Source: Batrachochytrium dendrobatidis JAM81
Lineage: Eukaryota; Chytridiomycota; Chytridiomycetes; Rhizophydiales
Assembly: GCF_000203795.2 (NCBI RefSeq)
Contig: NW_006281101.1
Location: forward strand, 1,265,279 to 1,329,278
Direction of reading: 5' to 3'
DNA length: 64,000 nucleotides
In this document: positions 12,240 through 23,435 of the stretch, piece by piece
Position numbering within the stretch: the first letter of the stretch is position 1
Layout of the letters: every line of letters begins with the position of its first letter
Program-made: the position numbers and the translations under genes
The notes under the pieces: generated by a model
Seen by the model: the letters and a program-made list of their open reading frames with translations, nothing else
Told to the model about the DNA's origin: nothing
Databases searched by the model: none

Positions 12240-15200
12240 ATGCTGACTGATCCTAATGATGATAGTAATATAACAAGCCTCTCTCATGGCAGTGTCGGTG
12301 CTTTTTCGGACTATTCAAAGACGGGCTTGTTGAGTGTTCTGCATGACCTGCAGGAACAGCTGGCTGACAGGGATAGAGACTGTGAATTGGCTGCTAACGT
12401 GGGCCAGTCTATGCTGGTGGACATACAACGGGTAATAATCACCGTGTATATGTGATGTATGACTATTGGAGTATACATTCATGCATTGTGTGGTAGTTGA
12501 GCGCTTGTTCATCTACCATTTATCCCAGTAGCTGAACTGATGCAACCCATGCAATGAACTCTGTCTGGATGTCCAATTTCACTCGAGCTAATACTAATAT
12601 TTGAAATTTATCCTTTGCGTATATAAAACCATTTGATAATATTAAACAGCTTCAGAAAAGAATAACTGAGCTAGAGTCGTTGCAGCTTTCAGATCCAAAC
12701 AAACTTCTTTTGCCTCCTATCGCTGCTGCTGCAGATCTATCTGTTGACAACAATTCCACTCCAAAAACTACTTCATCAGTTTATACAAATGATGATACTA
12801 TTACTCCTAAAGCTCAATTTTCCAAACCTACTTTTCTGACATCTGCTTCAGATGCTGCATTCCAGCGTCCAGTAAGTGCCAGTGCCAGCATGAAGCGAAT
12901 TAAAAAACGTGTTACTGCCAACCAGAAATCCCTCCATACTTTGCCGAATTTGGTATCTACAGCCTCATTGCCTCAACAGAGATATATTGGCGATTCTAGG
13001 ATAGCAGCTACGGATAAAAAACCATCTACTTCAAACTCTGCAGGCATTAAATTAGATGCCTCTTTAGCATCAGAAATCGAAATGTCATTAGTGGTTCAAA
13101 CTCGTGAGCTACGATTTCGTGTTACCGAGGAGCATACCAAGCGATGCAATGCAGAGACCAAGTTGAATGCGTTGCAGGCAGAATACGACACTCTTAAGCA
13201 AAAAAACGATCAGCTGCAAAAAAGTCAGATTCAAAATGCCGATACTACATGGAATCTACAAGTCGAGTCATCTGAGCTTCAAGATCACATTACAGACTTG
13301 ACAGAGCAAGTAGAAAAACTTGCACGAAATGAACGGTTGCTTCAAGCAAAGTTTACTCAGCAAAAAGAATTGGTTGAATCAACCTCTGCCAAGGAACAGG
13401 AACTGACCAAGGAATGCGAATCACTCAAAGCAGCATTAGATCTGGAACATCGTAAAAGTCAAAGAAAAATTGCAGAACTGCAACGAGAGCACGCTGATAC
13501 ACTCAAAAAACTGGAAGATGAACGTAGAGCACTTGTTGAACCAAAATATCCTTCTTGGCGGAAACATGCGACTTTAGAGGAAAGATCATCCACTCACCAG
13601 CAAGGTCAAGAGTTTGACAGCTTGCCAGTTCTTGATATTCATTTACAAAAAAATAGCATGGAGAATACTGATATTACTGCTGACAAAAAGAATACGTCTC
13701 AATACCCAGAACACCGTCTTAGCAAAGCTCATTCAATTGGAGATGCGAGATTACTTGCATTACAGCAATCACAATCTGATATGGATGCCGCTCTTGTTCG
13801 AGTTAAAGATATTTCTGAACATGCAGATAATATTTCCAAGGAACGAAATGAGCTTGAGGTTATGCTGGAGTCTACTCAGATGGAATTACAGCACACTCGA
13901 CACCTTTATCAGGAATTACTAGAAAAGTCAAGTCTTCAAGATTCAAATCAAGCCAATCTTTTGAATCAAACTTGTAATGAATCTCTATATTGGTCGATTA
14001 CAGACAAGACTCCGATTTGTCATTCTTCCGAGGTAAAATCGGTGCTTTCTAATCAAAGCATCTCTACACAAACTGATATACGCGAGGTTCACGATGTCGC
14101 TTCCCAGATCTTAATTCCAGACTCTGGCCAAGACTCCATTACTCATACTTCATCGTCGCCAGTCGATTGTACGTTGTCATCATTCTCATTGCTAGACAGT
14201 CTCGAGTTTCCCAATCAGGATGATTTGTCGTGCTCTTCCCACGAACCTACTGCCAATATGCATATAGATTCTGCCAAAAGTGCTTTGATTGAAAAAAGCA
14301 ACACGGATCAATTCAAAGATGATGATATCAGCTCTATTTCTGCTGGTTCAAGTCAAATGGCCAGTGAGGCTTTGGTTGAAACTTCAAGTCATATATCTGC
14401 GTGGAATTCTGCCAATCCGGATGTGAATGGGATTATGCAAATGGGTGTTGATTGTGTCACTTTTACCATGATTGGTAGCTATGTAAGTGCTTCATGTGTT
14501 GTTTTTGCAAATACTTTGCATATTGTCATTTGCTGTAGTTTACTCTATTTTGCTGTACGTATATGACTGCCATGTCTACATTTAACAAACGCAATGTTTC
14601 AAAACATACCTTTTTTAGTTCCATAAATACAATCGATCTGGAAAAAAGACACAGTTGCGATATTGTTGGATTCAGCCCAACACAAGATGTATTCATTGGA
14701 CTGAAAAGGATCCAAGCCAAGCATTCCGTCGAGGACTTAATGTAAAGGGCGATCGGTCACTCTATATTGAATCAATGCAATGGACAGATCCACCATTGAC
14801 TATTGTAAAAAACTTTCCTCCTACTGAAACAAACGCCATCATAATCAACTCGCCGTCTCGATCGCTAAAATTGGTTCCGTTATCTTGGGAAAACCATGAT
14901 AAATGGATCTCTTCGATTAAACTATTGATACTAAAAACGCGACCCTCGGTTGTTCCATTGCATCAGCAACTTTTGATGAGCGACCATAGTGACGAGGTTA
15001 AAAACAGCAGTAACCTGAATGGTGCTAGCATAAAAAATGATAGTCATGATGACCACAATCGAAAAGGATTTGATTACAATGTCTGTGATGAACATGGCAA
15101 AAATGACCCATGCCAGACTTTTAATCATGCATCTAGACATCGTCAACAAAAGTATGTTGGAGACGATGGCACCAATGCTGCCACGATTCGTTCTGCGCAC

Positions 15201-15794
15201 AGTAGTAAGTGACGAACCGTTATGCATTTTCTAAAGTATATTGCAGTTTCATTCAATTGCAGACATTTAAATTAATTGAATCACTTTGATGCAGGTCCAA
15301 TAAAAGCTTCTCTTGATGCAAATAAACATCATCGAGAAAGCACAGGCAGAGGCTCTATTTTTAAACCCATGAAGGAGCATCGACGCATTCAAACAATGGG
15401 CAGCATTTCCAATCTTGGGGCTCAACGAGACGCATCATACCGTCCTTTGTCAGCTTTAATGAAACCCGATGGTATTGACTGCCCATCTACTCCAATCAAA
15501 GACTTGAATCAAAAAGAAAGTGCTTCTTCTGAACTGTCAAGTACTTATAAGCTATTTTTACCACGTACTCCAACCCGTACGCAAGATCTCTCTATCAATG
15601 TAGAATCTCCCAGTAAGCCGCCCAATTCTGCTTCAAGAAAAAATACATACTTGCCACAACGCACTCCGTCATCTCACAAGGGAATGTTTTCCAAAATGAG
15701 TCTTGATCGTATTTCTCTTTTTAATAGCGGCTCTGGAACTAGTCGGCCTTCTACTCCATCAGGCCACAGGAATGACTCTGATGTATTGAATTGA
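12240..15794 (+). CDS. Coiled-coil protein with C-terminal PH domain (Num1/Mcp5-like cortical anchor)
   Basis: Exons: 12240-12431, 12650-14482, 14619 to about 15207, and about 15293-15794. The protein starts MLTDPNDDSNITSL and has an early heptad segment (LLSVLHDLQEQLADRDRDC). A long Ser-rich region follows, then a coiled coil at about 13080-13530 and another at 13790-13930. After FTMIGSY the third exon continues FHKYNRSGKKTQLRYCWIQP, with CIHWTEKDPS, SLYIESMQW, IIINSPSRSLKLVPL and HDKWISSIKLL. This order matches the PH domain of fungal Num1/ApsA/Mcp5, where MIGEW..KY..R..FWV..T..L.W opens the fold and a W in 'RHDIWF' closes it. Those proteins bind cortical phosphoinositides and anchor dynein or mitochondria. 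The C-terminal tail is Ser/Pro-rich. It is far shorter than yeast Num1 and lacks its repeats. The frame is also open upstream through the adjacent element to an ATG at 12156, so the start could lie inside the element. Confidence 0.75.
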
Positions 15795-15934
15795 GTGTTT
15801 TTTATTATTGTTATATCTTTACAAGTAACATCATTTTGACTTACAGAGCAGTTGTTTCATTGAAACAATATAATGAAAGATGTGTTGGATGCATATAATG
15901 TATGGTTATGTCAAATGAAAAAGGGACAACTATA

Positions 15935-16097
15935 GTTTAATTGTGTGCATCATACGATAAACGTTGTGCTTATTTAAGAATTTAAAATATCCATTAGTCA
16001 ATCTCCACTAGGAAAACAACAAATGTTTAGCCATTATTTATTCCAGGAGTCACTACAAGATACAGAAAATGCACCATTTTACGTGAATACAGCTGTA
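15935..16097 (-). mobile_element. Inverted-repeat element copy B, truncated
   Basis: The right border is ATTTTACGTGAATACAGCTG then TA, identical in pattern to the element ends elsewhere. Reading away from it on the minus strand, the interior matches copy A (TTTTCCTAGTGGAGATTGAC against TTTTCCTAGTAGAGATTGAC) and ends near GCATCATACGATAAACG. The opposite terminal repeat is missing. It lies between two convergent gene ends and begins 15 bp from the BUD23 stop. Confidence 0.8.
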
Positions 16098-16111
16098 AAG
16101 TGATGTGTTGA

Positions 16112-17332
16112 TTAAAACCGAGGTCCTCTCTTCCGACCAGTGAATTTAGAGTCTTGCGCAGTATCTTTTCCACGAGCACGGGCTAGATTCTTTTTGCGTT
16201 GAATCCAGTCCTTGTCTTTAACAGACACTCGGTGGTGTGCACCTTTTCTGTATCGCTCGCGAACACTAATTCAAAAGTAAATTTAGCGTATAAAACTAGA
16301 AATCTAATGCAAACACATTTCAAACACACCGTTTATCAGAGTATGATACACTCTGTCCTTCCTCGTCAAGTCCCTTGGGTAATTCTTGAGTTTTTTCGGC
16401 AGAATTGGCAGCCACTCCAGCAAACAAACACAGGTAATATTTTTTTGCTTTTGATGAATTGGGATAGTCCACAACTAAACCACCAGTGAATCCAGCCTTC
16501 ATTGCACTAGCAACAATCATTTCAATCTGAGCTGGACTTTCAGGATAGAACTGAAACACAGCGCGAGCACCTCGACACAAGCTTGTATAGAGTGTGGTAA
16601 AAAAACGATGGAGTCTACGGCGAGGAACATGCGATTGTTTATCAGCATTGCAAAGCCATTGAAGTACTGAAATACTGATTGCACCATCAAATGTAGCCGG
16701 CCGAAATCCGAGTCCGTGACCGATATCGTGTTCAAATAAGTCCCCTTCAACCTCTCTCTCTACAGCAACATCTACATAAAAATGATCTTGTTAGCTCTGA
16801 ATGATTGAATATAAAAAGAAGTTCAAAAATGAATCTTTTTCAGATATGTAGTTGAATTACGTATGCTCCAAAGAAATACTGGTTTCATATTTGCAATACA
16901 ATGTAGATGCATACCTAACATTGATTTAGAAATATCCAGTCCAACCCATACATGTCCCTCGTCTTCTAACACCTCGCCAGATAGTCCAGATCCACAGCCA
17001 ATGTCTAAAATATATGCAGATTTATCCTCTGGCAATGCGAGCAGTTCAATGGCTCTATATGTCATTTCATTCTGGATGGATATAATACGAGTGTTTCTTG
17101 TGTACTTTTTTGCTTCTGCTTCTCCGTAAAACTATGGACATGTAGCAATACATAAATTGGTAAATGAATCAGTACTGTAAAGGTATACCATTCCATCGAG
17201 TTGCGAATTTGATTTGTGTAACTGAAAAAAAAACTGATTCAATAGCAATGGGTTGATAAGTACAGTGGATTCATGCATAGTGAGATGGCTTACAATCTCT
17301 GGTGGAGCAACATGTTCAGGTCTGCTCGTCAT
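16112..17332 (-). CDS. BUD23: 18S rRNA (guanine-N7) methyltransferase Bud23
   Basis: Starts [13 protein letters not shown] at 17332; the exon ends at 17294 with donor GTAAGC. Later exons give [15 protein letters not shown], the SAM-binding motif [14 protein letters not shown] (about 17000), [31 protein letters not shown] (about 16690-16640), [15 protein letters not shown] and [20 protein letters not shown]. The Lys/Arg-rich C-terminus ends [10 protein letters not shown]. This runs through the whole Bud23/WBSCR22 family. Bud23, with Trm112, methylates a guanine of 18S rRNA (G1575 in yeast) and supports 40S export. The basic C-terminal tail is characteristic. The gene looks intact. Confidence 0.95.
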
Positions 17333-17949
17333 TGTTGATTTTTTGAAAAGGTAATTGAATTCATCAAAAATTATTTTTTGGAATTCAAAAGTAAATTCCA
17401 CGTGACTAAGGTTGTAATCAATAGCAATGTCAATGGGCATGAGAACGCAAAAATACTCGAAACATTATAAAAGCAGCTAATTTCTAATAGGAATGGATAT
17501 TTAATTCTTGTTTATTTGAAATCAGGATACAAAAGTATTGTATTTTACATGAATACAGTAATAGCATGTTTGGAAAAGAATATTTGTGCTTTGGGTAATG
17601 TATGGCAGCGACATATGATATTTTGAGCAAACCAACGACCTAAAAAACACGAGTTAATATGGGCCATCATATTGACTCGCCGAGACATCTATGTCATCCA
17701 CGGCGAGCTTCGATAGGGCCAGACATATGAGCTGATCGGACAGCAAAAACCAAGGCGAGTTAGAGAACAAACAGAGTATAAAACAGTAGCAAAAATATTC
17801 ATTTCATTGTGGTTGAACACATTGATTGAAAGAAAGAAATCGGCAGCTTTTATAGATCATCTGTGCTGCGCCACAGGTGATACAAATTGCAACTGAGCTT
17901 GAAGAGCAACAACGCACTCATATTGACCTTGCATCCTCATTCATACAAC
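17333..17949. promoter_or_regulatory. Divergent BUD23/TIM9 intergenic spacer
   Basis: 617 bp between two start codons that point away from each other, so it must carry both promoters. Besides the solo element end it has a 7-bp inverted repeat, CTCGCCG (17676-17682) and CGGCGAG (17701-17707), with an 18-base loop. I see no reliable gene in it. Confidence 0.5.
17541..17560 (-). mobile_element. Solo element end (copy C)
   Basis: TATTTTACATGAATACAGTA resembles the element terminus (TTTTACGTGAATACRGCTGTA) with a 1-base change and a shortened tip. No partner repeat is visible within several hundred bases. It lies upstream of BUD23 and TIM9 in their shared divergent spacer. Confidence 0.6.
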
Positions 17950-18420
17950 ATGGATCCCAGCATCATTGGAAGTCTTCATCCACATGAGCAGCAGCAGCTC
18001 ATGAGCACTTTAGAAGCACAGCAAGTGAGTTTGGGTTTGCTGATCTGTTTACAATCCTCTATAGCACTGCTTTGATTGCTGCATGAATGATCTTGGTTTT
18101 AATCCATATTATGCAATTCTACACATATAGATGGAGCAAGCGATGCAGTTCAACACACATCTCATTGAGCACTGCTTCAATGCATGCATAAATGATTTCA
18201 CCAGTAAAGTTGTTAGCAAAAAAGAGGTAATATCTAATTTTAGTTGTTGTATATAATCCCGACTGCCATCTGACCATCGAGATATGGTGTACAATTGTTA
18301 CTTTAGAACACATGTGTGACAAGATGCGTGGACAAGTTCACCAACTACTCCAAGCGTCTGTCACTTAGATTTCAAGAAAGCTATCAAGAGCGCCAGAATG
18401 AATTCCAAGGAAATGAATAG
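17950..18420 (+). CDS. TIM9: Mitochondrial inner-membrane import chaperone Tim9
   Basis: Three exons: 17950-18024, 18131-18226 and 18307-18420. The product, about 94 residues, starts MDPSIIGSLHPHEQQQLMS. It has the small-Tim twin CX3C motifs: HCFNACINDF in exon 2 and NTCVTRCVDKF in exon 3, 16-17 residues apart. The ending KRLSLRFQESYQER matches the Tim9 'SERVGQRFQEQN' region. Tim9 and Tim10 form the hexameric chaperone of the intermembrane space that escorts carrier and beta-barrel precursors. Both disulfide pairs are complete. The N-terminus is slightly longer than in yeast. Confidence 0.92.
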
Positions 18421-18645
18421 CATTCGTTATTATGAGATTACAGCATATCAGATATGTTCTTGATTCTATCAATTAATCCACCAGCTTTCCAAAACTGTTG
18501 GTTAAAGCCAAGTAAATATTGGTTTATTTTGATGCTCGACGGAGATCTGGAACGTATATGATTTTATCAAAAGGTGTCTTTTGCAAGAAATATATGGCTA
18601 CTAGCCGAACCATGAGTAACCAAAGTGTTGAATATAAAAGTTTTA

Positions 18646-19604
18646 TCAAACTTGGGATGAGGCAGGTGTTGGTTTTTCAGAAAGTCGAGCCATTGCCTCG
18701 GATACCATAGCATTGCATCTACAAAAACAGTTGAATAGCGTCAGAATGGCATTTAAGCTACAAATACTTGAATAAAGGCGAGTATTACAGTTTCGCATAA
18801 GGATTGCTTTTGACCATGCCCTTGGCAACTTCGTTACCAAACTGAGCTCCTTTGGCAAAGTCTTGCTCCGATCCAGCGACATCACCTCGCTTCTTTTTAA
18901 TAATGGCACGTTGAGTGTATGCCTACATGATAGAAAACATCACCTAGTCTAAGTTATTGGCTCTTCAAGTATAGTTTTCTATTAAAACTACCTGTTTGAG
19001 AGTGGTTTGACTACGAGTTGGAGTTGCATACTCGATCGCCTTGCACAGATCGTCCAAGGCAGCATCATCCTTTTCCTGCAATCTCAGTACTTGAGCTCTA
19101 ACCAATTCAAATGCAACGAGTTAAGTTAAACTAGTAGAAACAAGAGATTCATTCTACTCGAACCTGTTGTTGTAAGCACTAGCATAAGTTGGACATTGAT
19201 CCACAGCTTTGGATAAAACAGTGTAAGCCCCATCGAGATCACCCTCGTTGGCCAATCCAACAGCATCCTGTTCAAGCTGCTTGAGTTGCATCAGCATCGA
19301 GTCGCTAATTTTAGATGCAGCGGCTATTGTCATACCGTCAGAACACATGTAATCGAATTAGAATTGATACTATACAGAAACAAGTCATGCAGGACAATAA
19401 CAACGTTCAAGTAGTTTAAAAACAATGCTCACCAGCAGCAGCAGCTTCGGCTGTTTGATCACCAAAGGTTCCTGGCAGAGATATTTCACCACCTAAATAT
19501 ATACAGTATAAATACGCATGTCACAAGAACACTCGACAGAGCGAGTCAATACCTCCATGAAACACTGCATTCAATATTTCATCATCAGTAAGTCGGCGGG
19601 ACAT
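18646..19604 (-). CDS. TTC36: Tetratricopeptide repeat protein 36 homologue
   Basis: Minus-strand gene starting MSRRLTDDEILNAVFHG at 19604. It continues ISLPGTFGDQTAEA, then a TPR region KQLEQDAVGLANEGDLDGAY, CPTYASAYNNRAQVLRLQEK and ALDDLCKAIEYA, and ends VKSNPYAKLCNAMVSEAMAR. The 'SAYNNRAQ.LRLQ' and 'NPYA.LCN.ML' signatures are those of TTC36 (HBP21), a small three-TPR protein found in animals and many protists. At least five exons; introns are about 60-100 nt. The molecular role of TTC36 is poorly defined; it can bind Hsp70. Divergent from the ClpX gene, with a 299-bp spacer. Confidence 0.88.
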
Positions 19605-19903
19605 GGTTTGAGTTTAAAACACTCGAGTTTTGCAGACAAAATCAATGAGCAAATCAAGACTTTGAGTGCTAACAGCAGACTGGATTCAAACACGCAGATA
19701 TTGGTTTATTAATGAATGGCTTGTTATAAAACCAAAGTGTTTTACTAAGAATCTAGTCAGCAAGATTCCTTTCTAGTATAAAAATCAGTCATTGGCATTA
19801 AGCAGTCTTGATCAAATTGTTGATTCGGTTTAAGCTTATTTGAACGAGTTGAATGCAAACAGCGTGATTGAACTTGAACCCATTCAACTCCAACTTGCTA
19901 GTC

Positions 19904-22776
19904 ATGATATCACTACGACCAGCCACGCTCTACTCTGTTCCCATCAACACTATCCATACTGTCTTTAAACGAACTGCTCGATATTCTTGCATTCCAACAA
20001 CATACTCATCTTATATTCGAACCACTCGATTTTATCTTGTACGATGCATGGCGTCCAAGGTTTCTAGAAACAAAACTACTGACAAGCCCAATACTGATTC
20101 GTTTTCTTCCTTGTCAAACACTGCAGTGTCTGCTTCAACACATTCAGAAACCAAGTCTGAATCGCATCCTAACAACGATGCAGTTGAACCGTTTAAAAGC
20201 ATCACCAAAGTCATTTCACCATTCTTGCCAGGGGCTGTTGTGCCCTTTGATGCCAACAATAGAAGCAGTGGTAGAAAGTATAGCGTATCTGTTGTATACT
20301 CAAAGGAGTCTTCTTCCGGTACCGCTGCAAGTGGTGCTGCTACAGAAAAGTCAAAGCATCCTTATATCGCTGCTCTGTTTACAAAACCTACTCTTCGACT
20401 CATCTATGGTCCATCACGAACAACATTTCACAATATGCCCTTGGTAGCGCATCGTAATACTCCCCGTCAACCACAAAATCTAGAAGGTTTAGTTGAATCT
20501 ATACCTTGTCCTGCAGCCATTGGTACTCATAACCATCCAAAAGAATCCGGGCCATCGACACAAAGTGCGTCCTCGCACAAGCATCATCCAATCGGTGCTG
20601 TTGAGAGTGAGCCGCCCAATCTTCCCGATGCCCCTTGGAAACTACCCAGCTCTATTTCAAATCCCAACCATCGAGATGTTCAACCTATTCCATCTAATCT
20701 TGACGCTTTAGAGTCTCGCGTATCTGGACTTGCCAAACCACCACTTGGTGTTTCGACACTTACTCCACGCGAGGCAAGCATATCGTCTATTTGAGATCAT
20801 TCTAAAGTCACCTTTTTGGTTTATTTAGACCCTCCTGACTAACTTGCAGCTTTTGTAATATAGACACGCGCTCTTTTGGATCAGCATGTAGTTGGACAGG
20901 AAAGACTTAAAAAGGCTCTGTCTGTGGCAATTTATAATCATTATAAACGTGTTGATCACAATTGTGGAACCTCGGCAACAGAAATCGATCCTCGTGAGGG
21001 TATGACTGAATACTTGTTTGACTTTGCTAAACTGTCTCAATGGGTTTATCCAAACTATTGTTTTGAGCTTATGTCCAGGTTTGCTGACACATTACATGAT
21101 AGAATTTAGATTTACTGGTGATACTGTAAAAAAACGAGGACGACCATCTGCTGTAGACGTGGAACCATTAACCATTGATAAAAGCAATATATTACTTCTT
21201 GGGCCAACAGGATCGGGTGGGTTGAGTTGGATACCTTTTCACGCTATTATGGGTATTTAGATGTTTGCGTGTACTAATAGACCGAGTTGTTGATACGATC
21301 TACAGGAAAAACTTTGATTGCCAAAACAGTGGCCAAGATTTTAAACGTTCCCTTTTCTATGAATGATGCAACTCCATTTACTCAAGCCGGATACGTTGGA
21401 GACGATGTTGAAGTGTGCATTCACAGACTTTTACAAAACTCTGGATTCGATATTGCCAAAGCACAGCGTGGTATCGTGTTTATTGATGAGATTGAGTGAG
21501 TGACTACTTGATGCAGACTGTGTACCACCGCATACTGATATTATTCAAACATGTGAAATACTAAATGTCTGTGATGCGTGTTCAATCTCAATCCAGCAAA
21601 ATTTCCAGGAGGAGTGATGCATCGAATCCTAATCAAAGAGATGTATCCGGAGAAGGTGTTCAGCAAGGACTACTTCGCATGCTAGAGGGCACAGTTGTAA
21701 ATATAACTGTCAAAGCAGGTGCTACTGGAGCAAAGCGGTCAGCTACACAGGGAAGTGAGGTGTTTTCAGTAGACACTTCTAATATTTTATTCATCTGCTC
21801 TGGCGCTTTTGTTGGTCTTGACAAAATTGTTCAATCTCGCACTGGTGTTAAAGGGGTAAACTATATTTTCATCTGTATTTGTTTTTAAATGTATTCAACA
21901 CTGCTTGTGCTTGTTTTGACTTTTTGTTGAACATTCTATATTTAGTCTATTGGGTTTGACGCACCACTTACGCAAACACATTGCTCTGAAACAACCAACA
22001 AGCTAAATCCTTTTCACTCTGTTGAGCCAGATGATCTTATAAAGTTTGGGTTTATTCCTGAATTTATTGGTAAACCATTTGATATTTTCTGTTATGTTTT
22101 ATTCAATTCTTGCATTTATACCAGGCTTCTTGATAGTTTAAATACGTAATTCTAAATATTATACTCTATTTTTTTGAATATAGGCAGGTTGCCTATTATT
22201 GCGAGCTCTGATCCTTTAAGTGTAGAGGAATTGGAACGAATCCTGGTAGAGCCCAAAAATGCGATTGTGAAGCAGTATCAAGAAATATTTCGAAGGAGTA
22301 ATCTTGAGCTACTGGTTCACCCACTTGCACTGCGTAAAATTGCAACTTTGGCAACTGCAAAAAATAGTGGTGCGCGTGGGCTACGCAGGATCATAGTTAG
22401 TATCATTATCCAGCAAACTGAAAATTCAAGTGTCAAATTGTAGAGATTCTGAAGACTAATATATCAGCTCTGCTCAACATGCTTGTAGGAATCTGCATTG
22501 CAAGACGCGCTATATGAATATCCTGGATCAGAATATAAATATATTGTACTGGATGAAGATGCAGTAGTGACAGGAAAAGTAGGACATTTCAAGCAAGAAA
22601 AATATATGGAAGCACAGAAACAAGCAGGCATTGAAACTCCATCTGTACGACCTTCCAGTCAAGTAAACGCATCTGATTCTGACCCTGAATTCTCCACAAG
22701 TACACCAACTCCGCGTCTTTCACCTCGTCGCTCTGTCCGCGGCCGACCAACGGACAGTCCTGAGCTACCAGCATGA
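19904..22776 (+). CDS. MCX1: Mitochondrial ClpX-type AAA+ unfoldase
   Basis: The ATG at 19904 gives [16 protein letters not shown], a basic, hydroxylated presequence ([14 protein letters not shown]) typical of mitochondrial import. After a long low-complexity region the ClpX core begins at LTPRE / [19 protein letters not shown]. The Walker A motif GPTGSGKT is split by an intron at about 21219-21304. It is followed by [12 protein letters not shown], Walker [11 protein letters not shown] (about 21470), [27 protein letters not shown], and sensor motifs [12 protein letters not shown] and [10 protein letters not shown]. No N-terminal zinc-binding domain is visible, as in other mitochondrial ClpX/Mcx1. 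The C-terminus has a Ser/Pro/Arg-rich extension. ClpX unfolds matrix proteins and, in yeast, activates ALA synthase in haem synthesis. The first intron has a GC donor. Confidence 0.93.
20774..20863 (+). other. GC-AG intron in the ClpX gene
   Basis: The exon ends CCACGCGAG and the intron begins GCAAGC. It ends TAATATAG before ACACGCGCTC. Joining here gives [16 protein letters not shown], the conserved entry into the ClpX core, in phase 0. No GT donor nearby preserves the frame and the alignment. Confidence 0.75.
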
Positions 22777-22982
22777 CTGTCTATTTGATCTGGACATATA
22801 TCGATGTTGGCTGGATCTGATTTTACTAAACTTTGTCGGCTCCAAGAACTGACAATTCACCAATTGTATAGTATCAAAATTAGAAACCAGGTTTTTCTAA
22901 TAGTTGATGGGCAGGCCAAAATATATTCGTCTGATTAGTTTGGCACAATTTTGAGTTTTATAAAAAGATTTACATCAATCAT

Positions 22983-23266
22983 CACAGCCGTATTCACGTA
23001 AATGGAACACTAAATAAGCGGTCAATCTTGTTGGAAAATATTGTATTTTGAACTCTTGTTTATTGGTCTTTCTCTTGAAGGCCGGCATGGAAACAACAAT
23101 TAGATTCCTGCTTTCTTGAACTAAAGAGCAAACGTATCTGATATTAGGATACAACCGAGGTTGCTCAATGTCATGATCGTACCAGATATTCCTTGGCTTT
23201 GTGCAAACTCGACGTTTCCAATAACAAAATCAATCCAGGATAAATGCAGGCGTTTTTACATGAATT
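22983..23266 (+). mobile_element. Inverted-repeat element copy D (about 284 bp)
   Basis: The left end is ACAGCCGTATTCACGTAAAT then GGAACACTAAA. The right end, GTTTTTACATGAATTAAG, is degenerate. The interior contains GCAAACGTATCTGATATTAG, a block shared only with copy F, so D and F form a second subfamily. It fills most of the 659-bp gap between the ClpX and Sec14-like genes. Confidence 0.75.
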
Positions 23267-23435
23267 AAGAATGGCAATTTATCTATTTAGTATTGCAGAT
23301 AAACTAGCTTAGCAATTGCATGAATCTGAGGCTTTGAACCGCCTTGATTTGCAATACTTTTGAGTCGCATGACATTGTACATAAAATTTTGGCCGTAATT
23401 CATTTTTTCCCTTAATCTACATTGACGGCGAGTTT

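Noticed and set aside
17676..17707. CTCGCCG/CGGCGAG hairpin as a terminator or RNA gene
   Set aside because: Short arms, and it lies in a eukaryotic divergent promoter. No further support.
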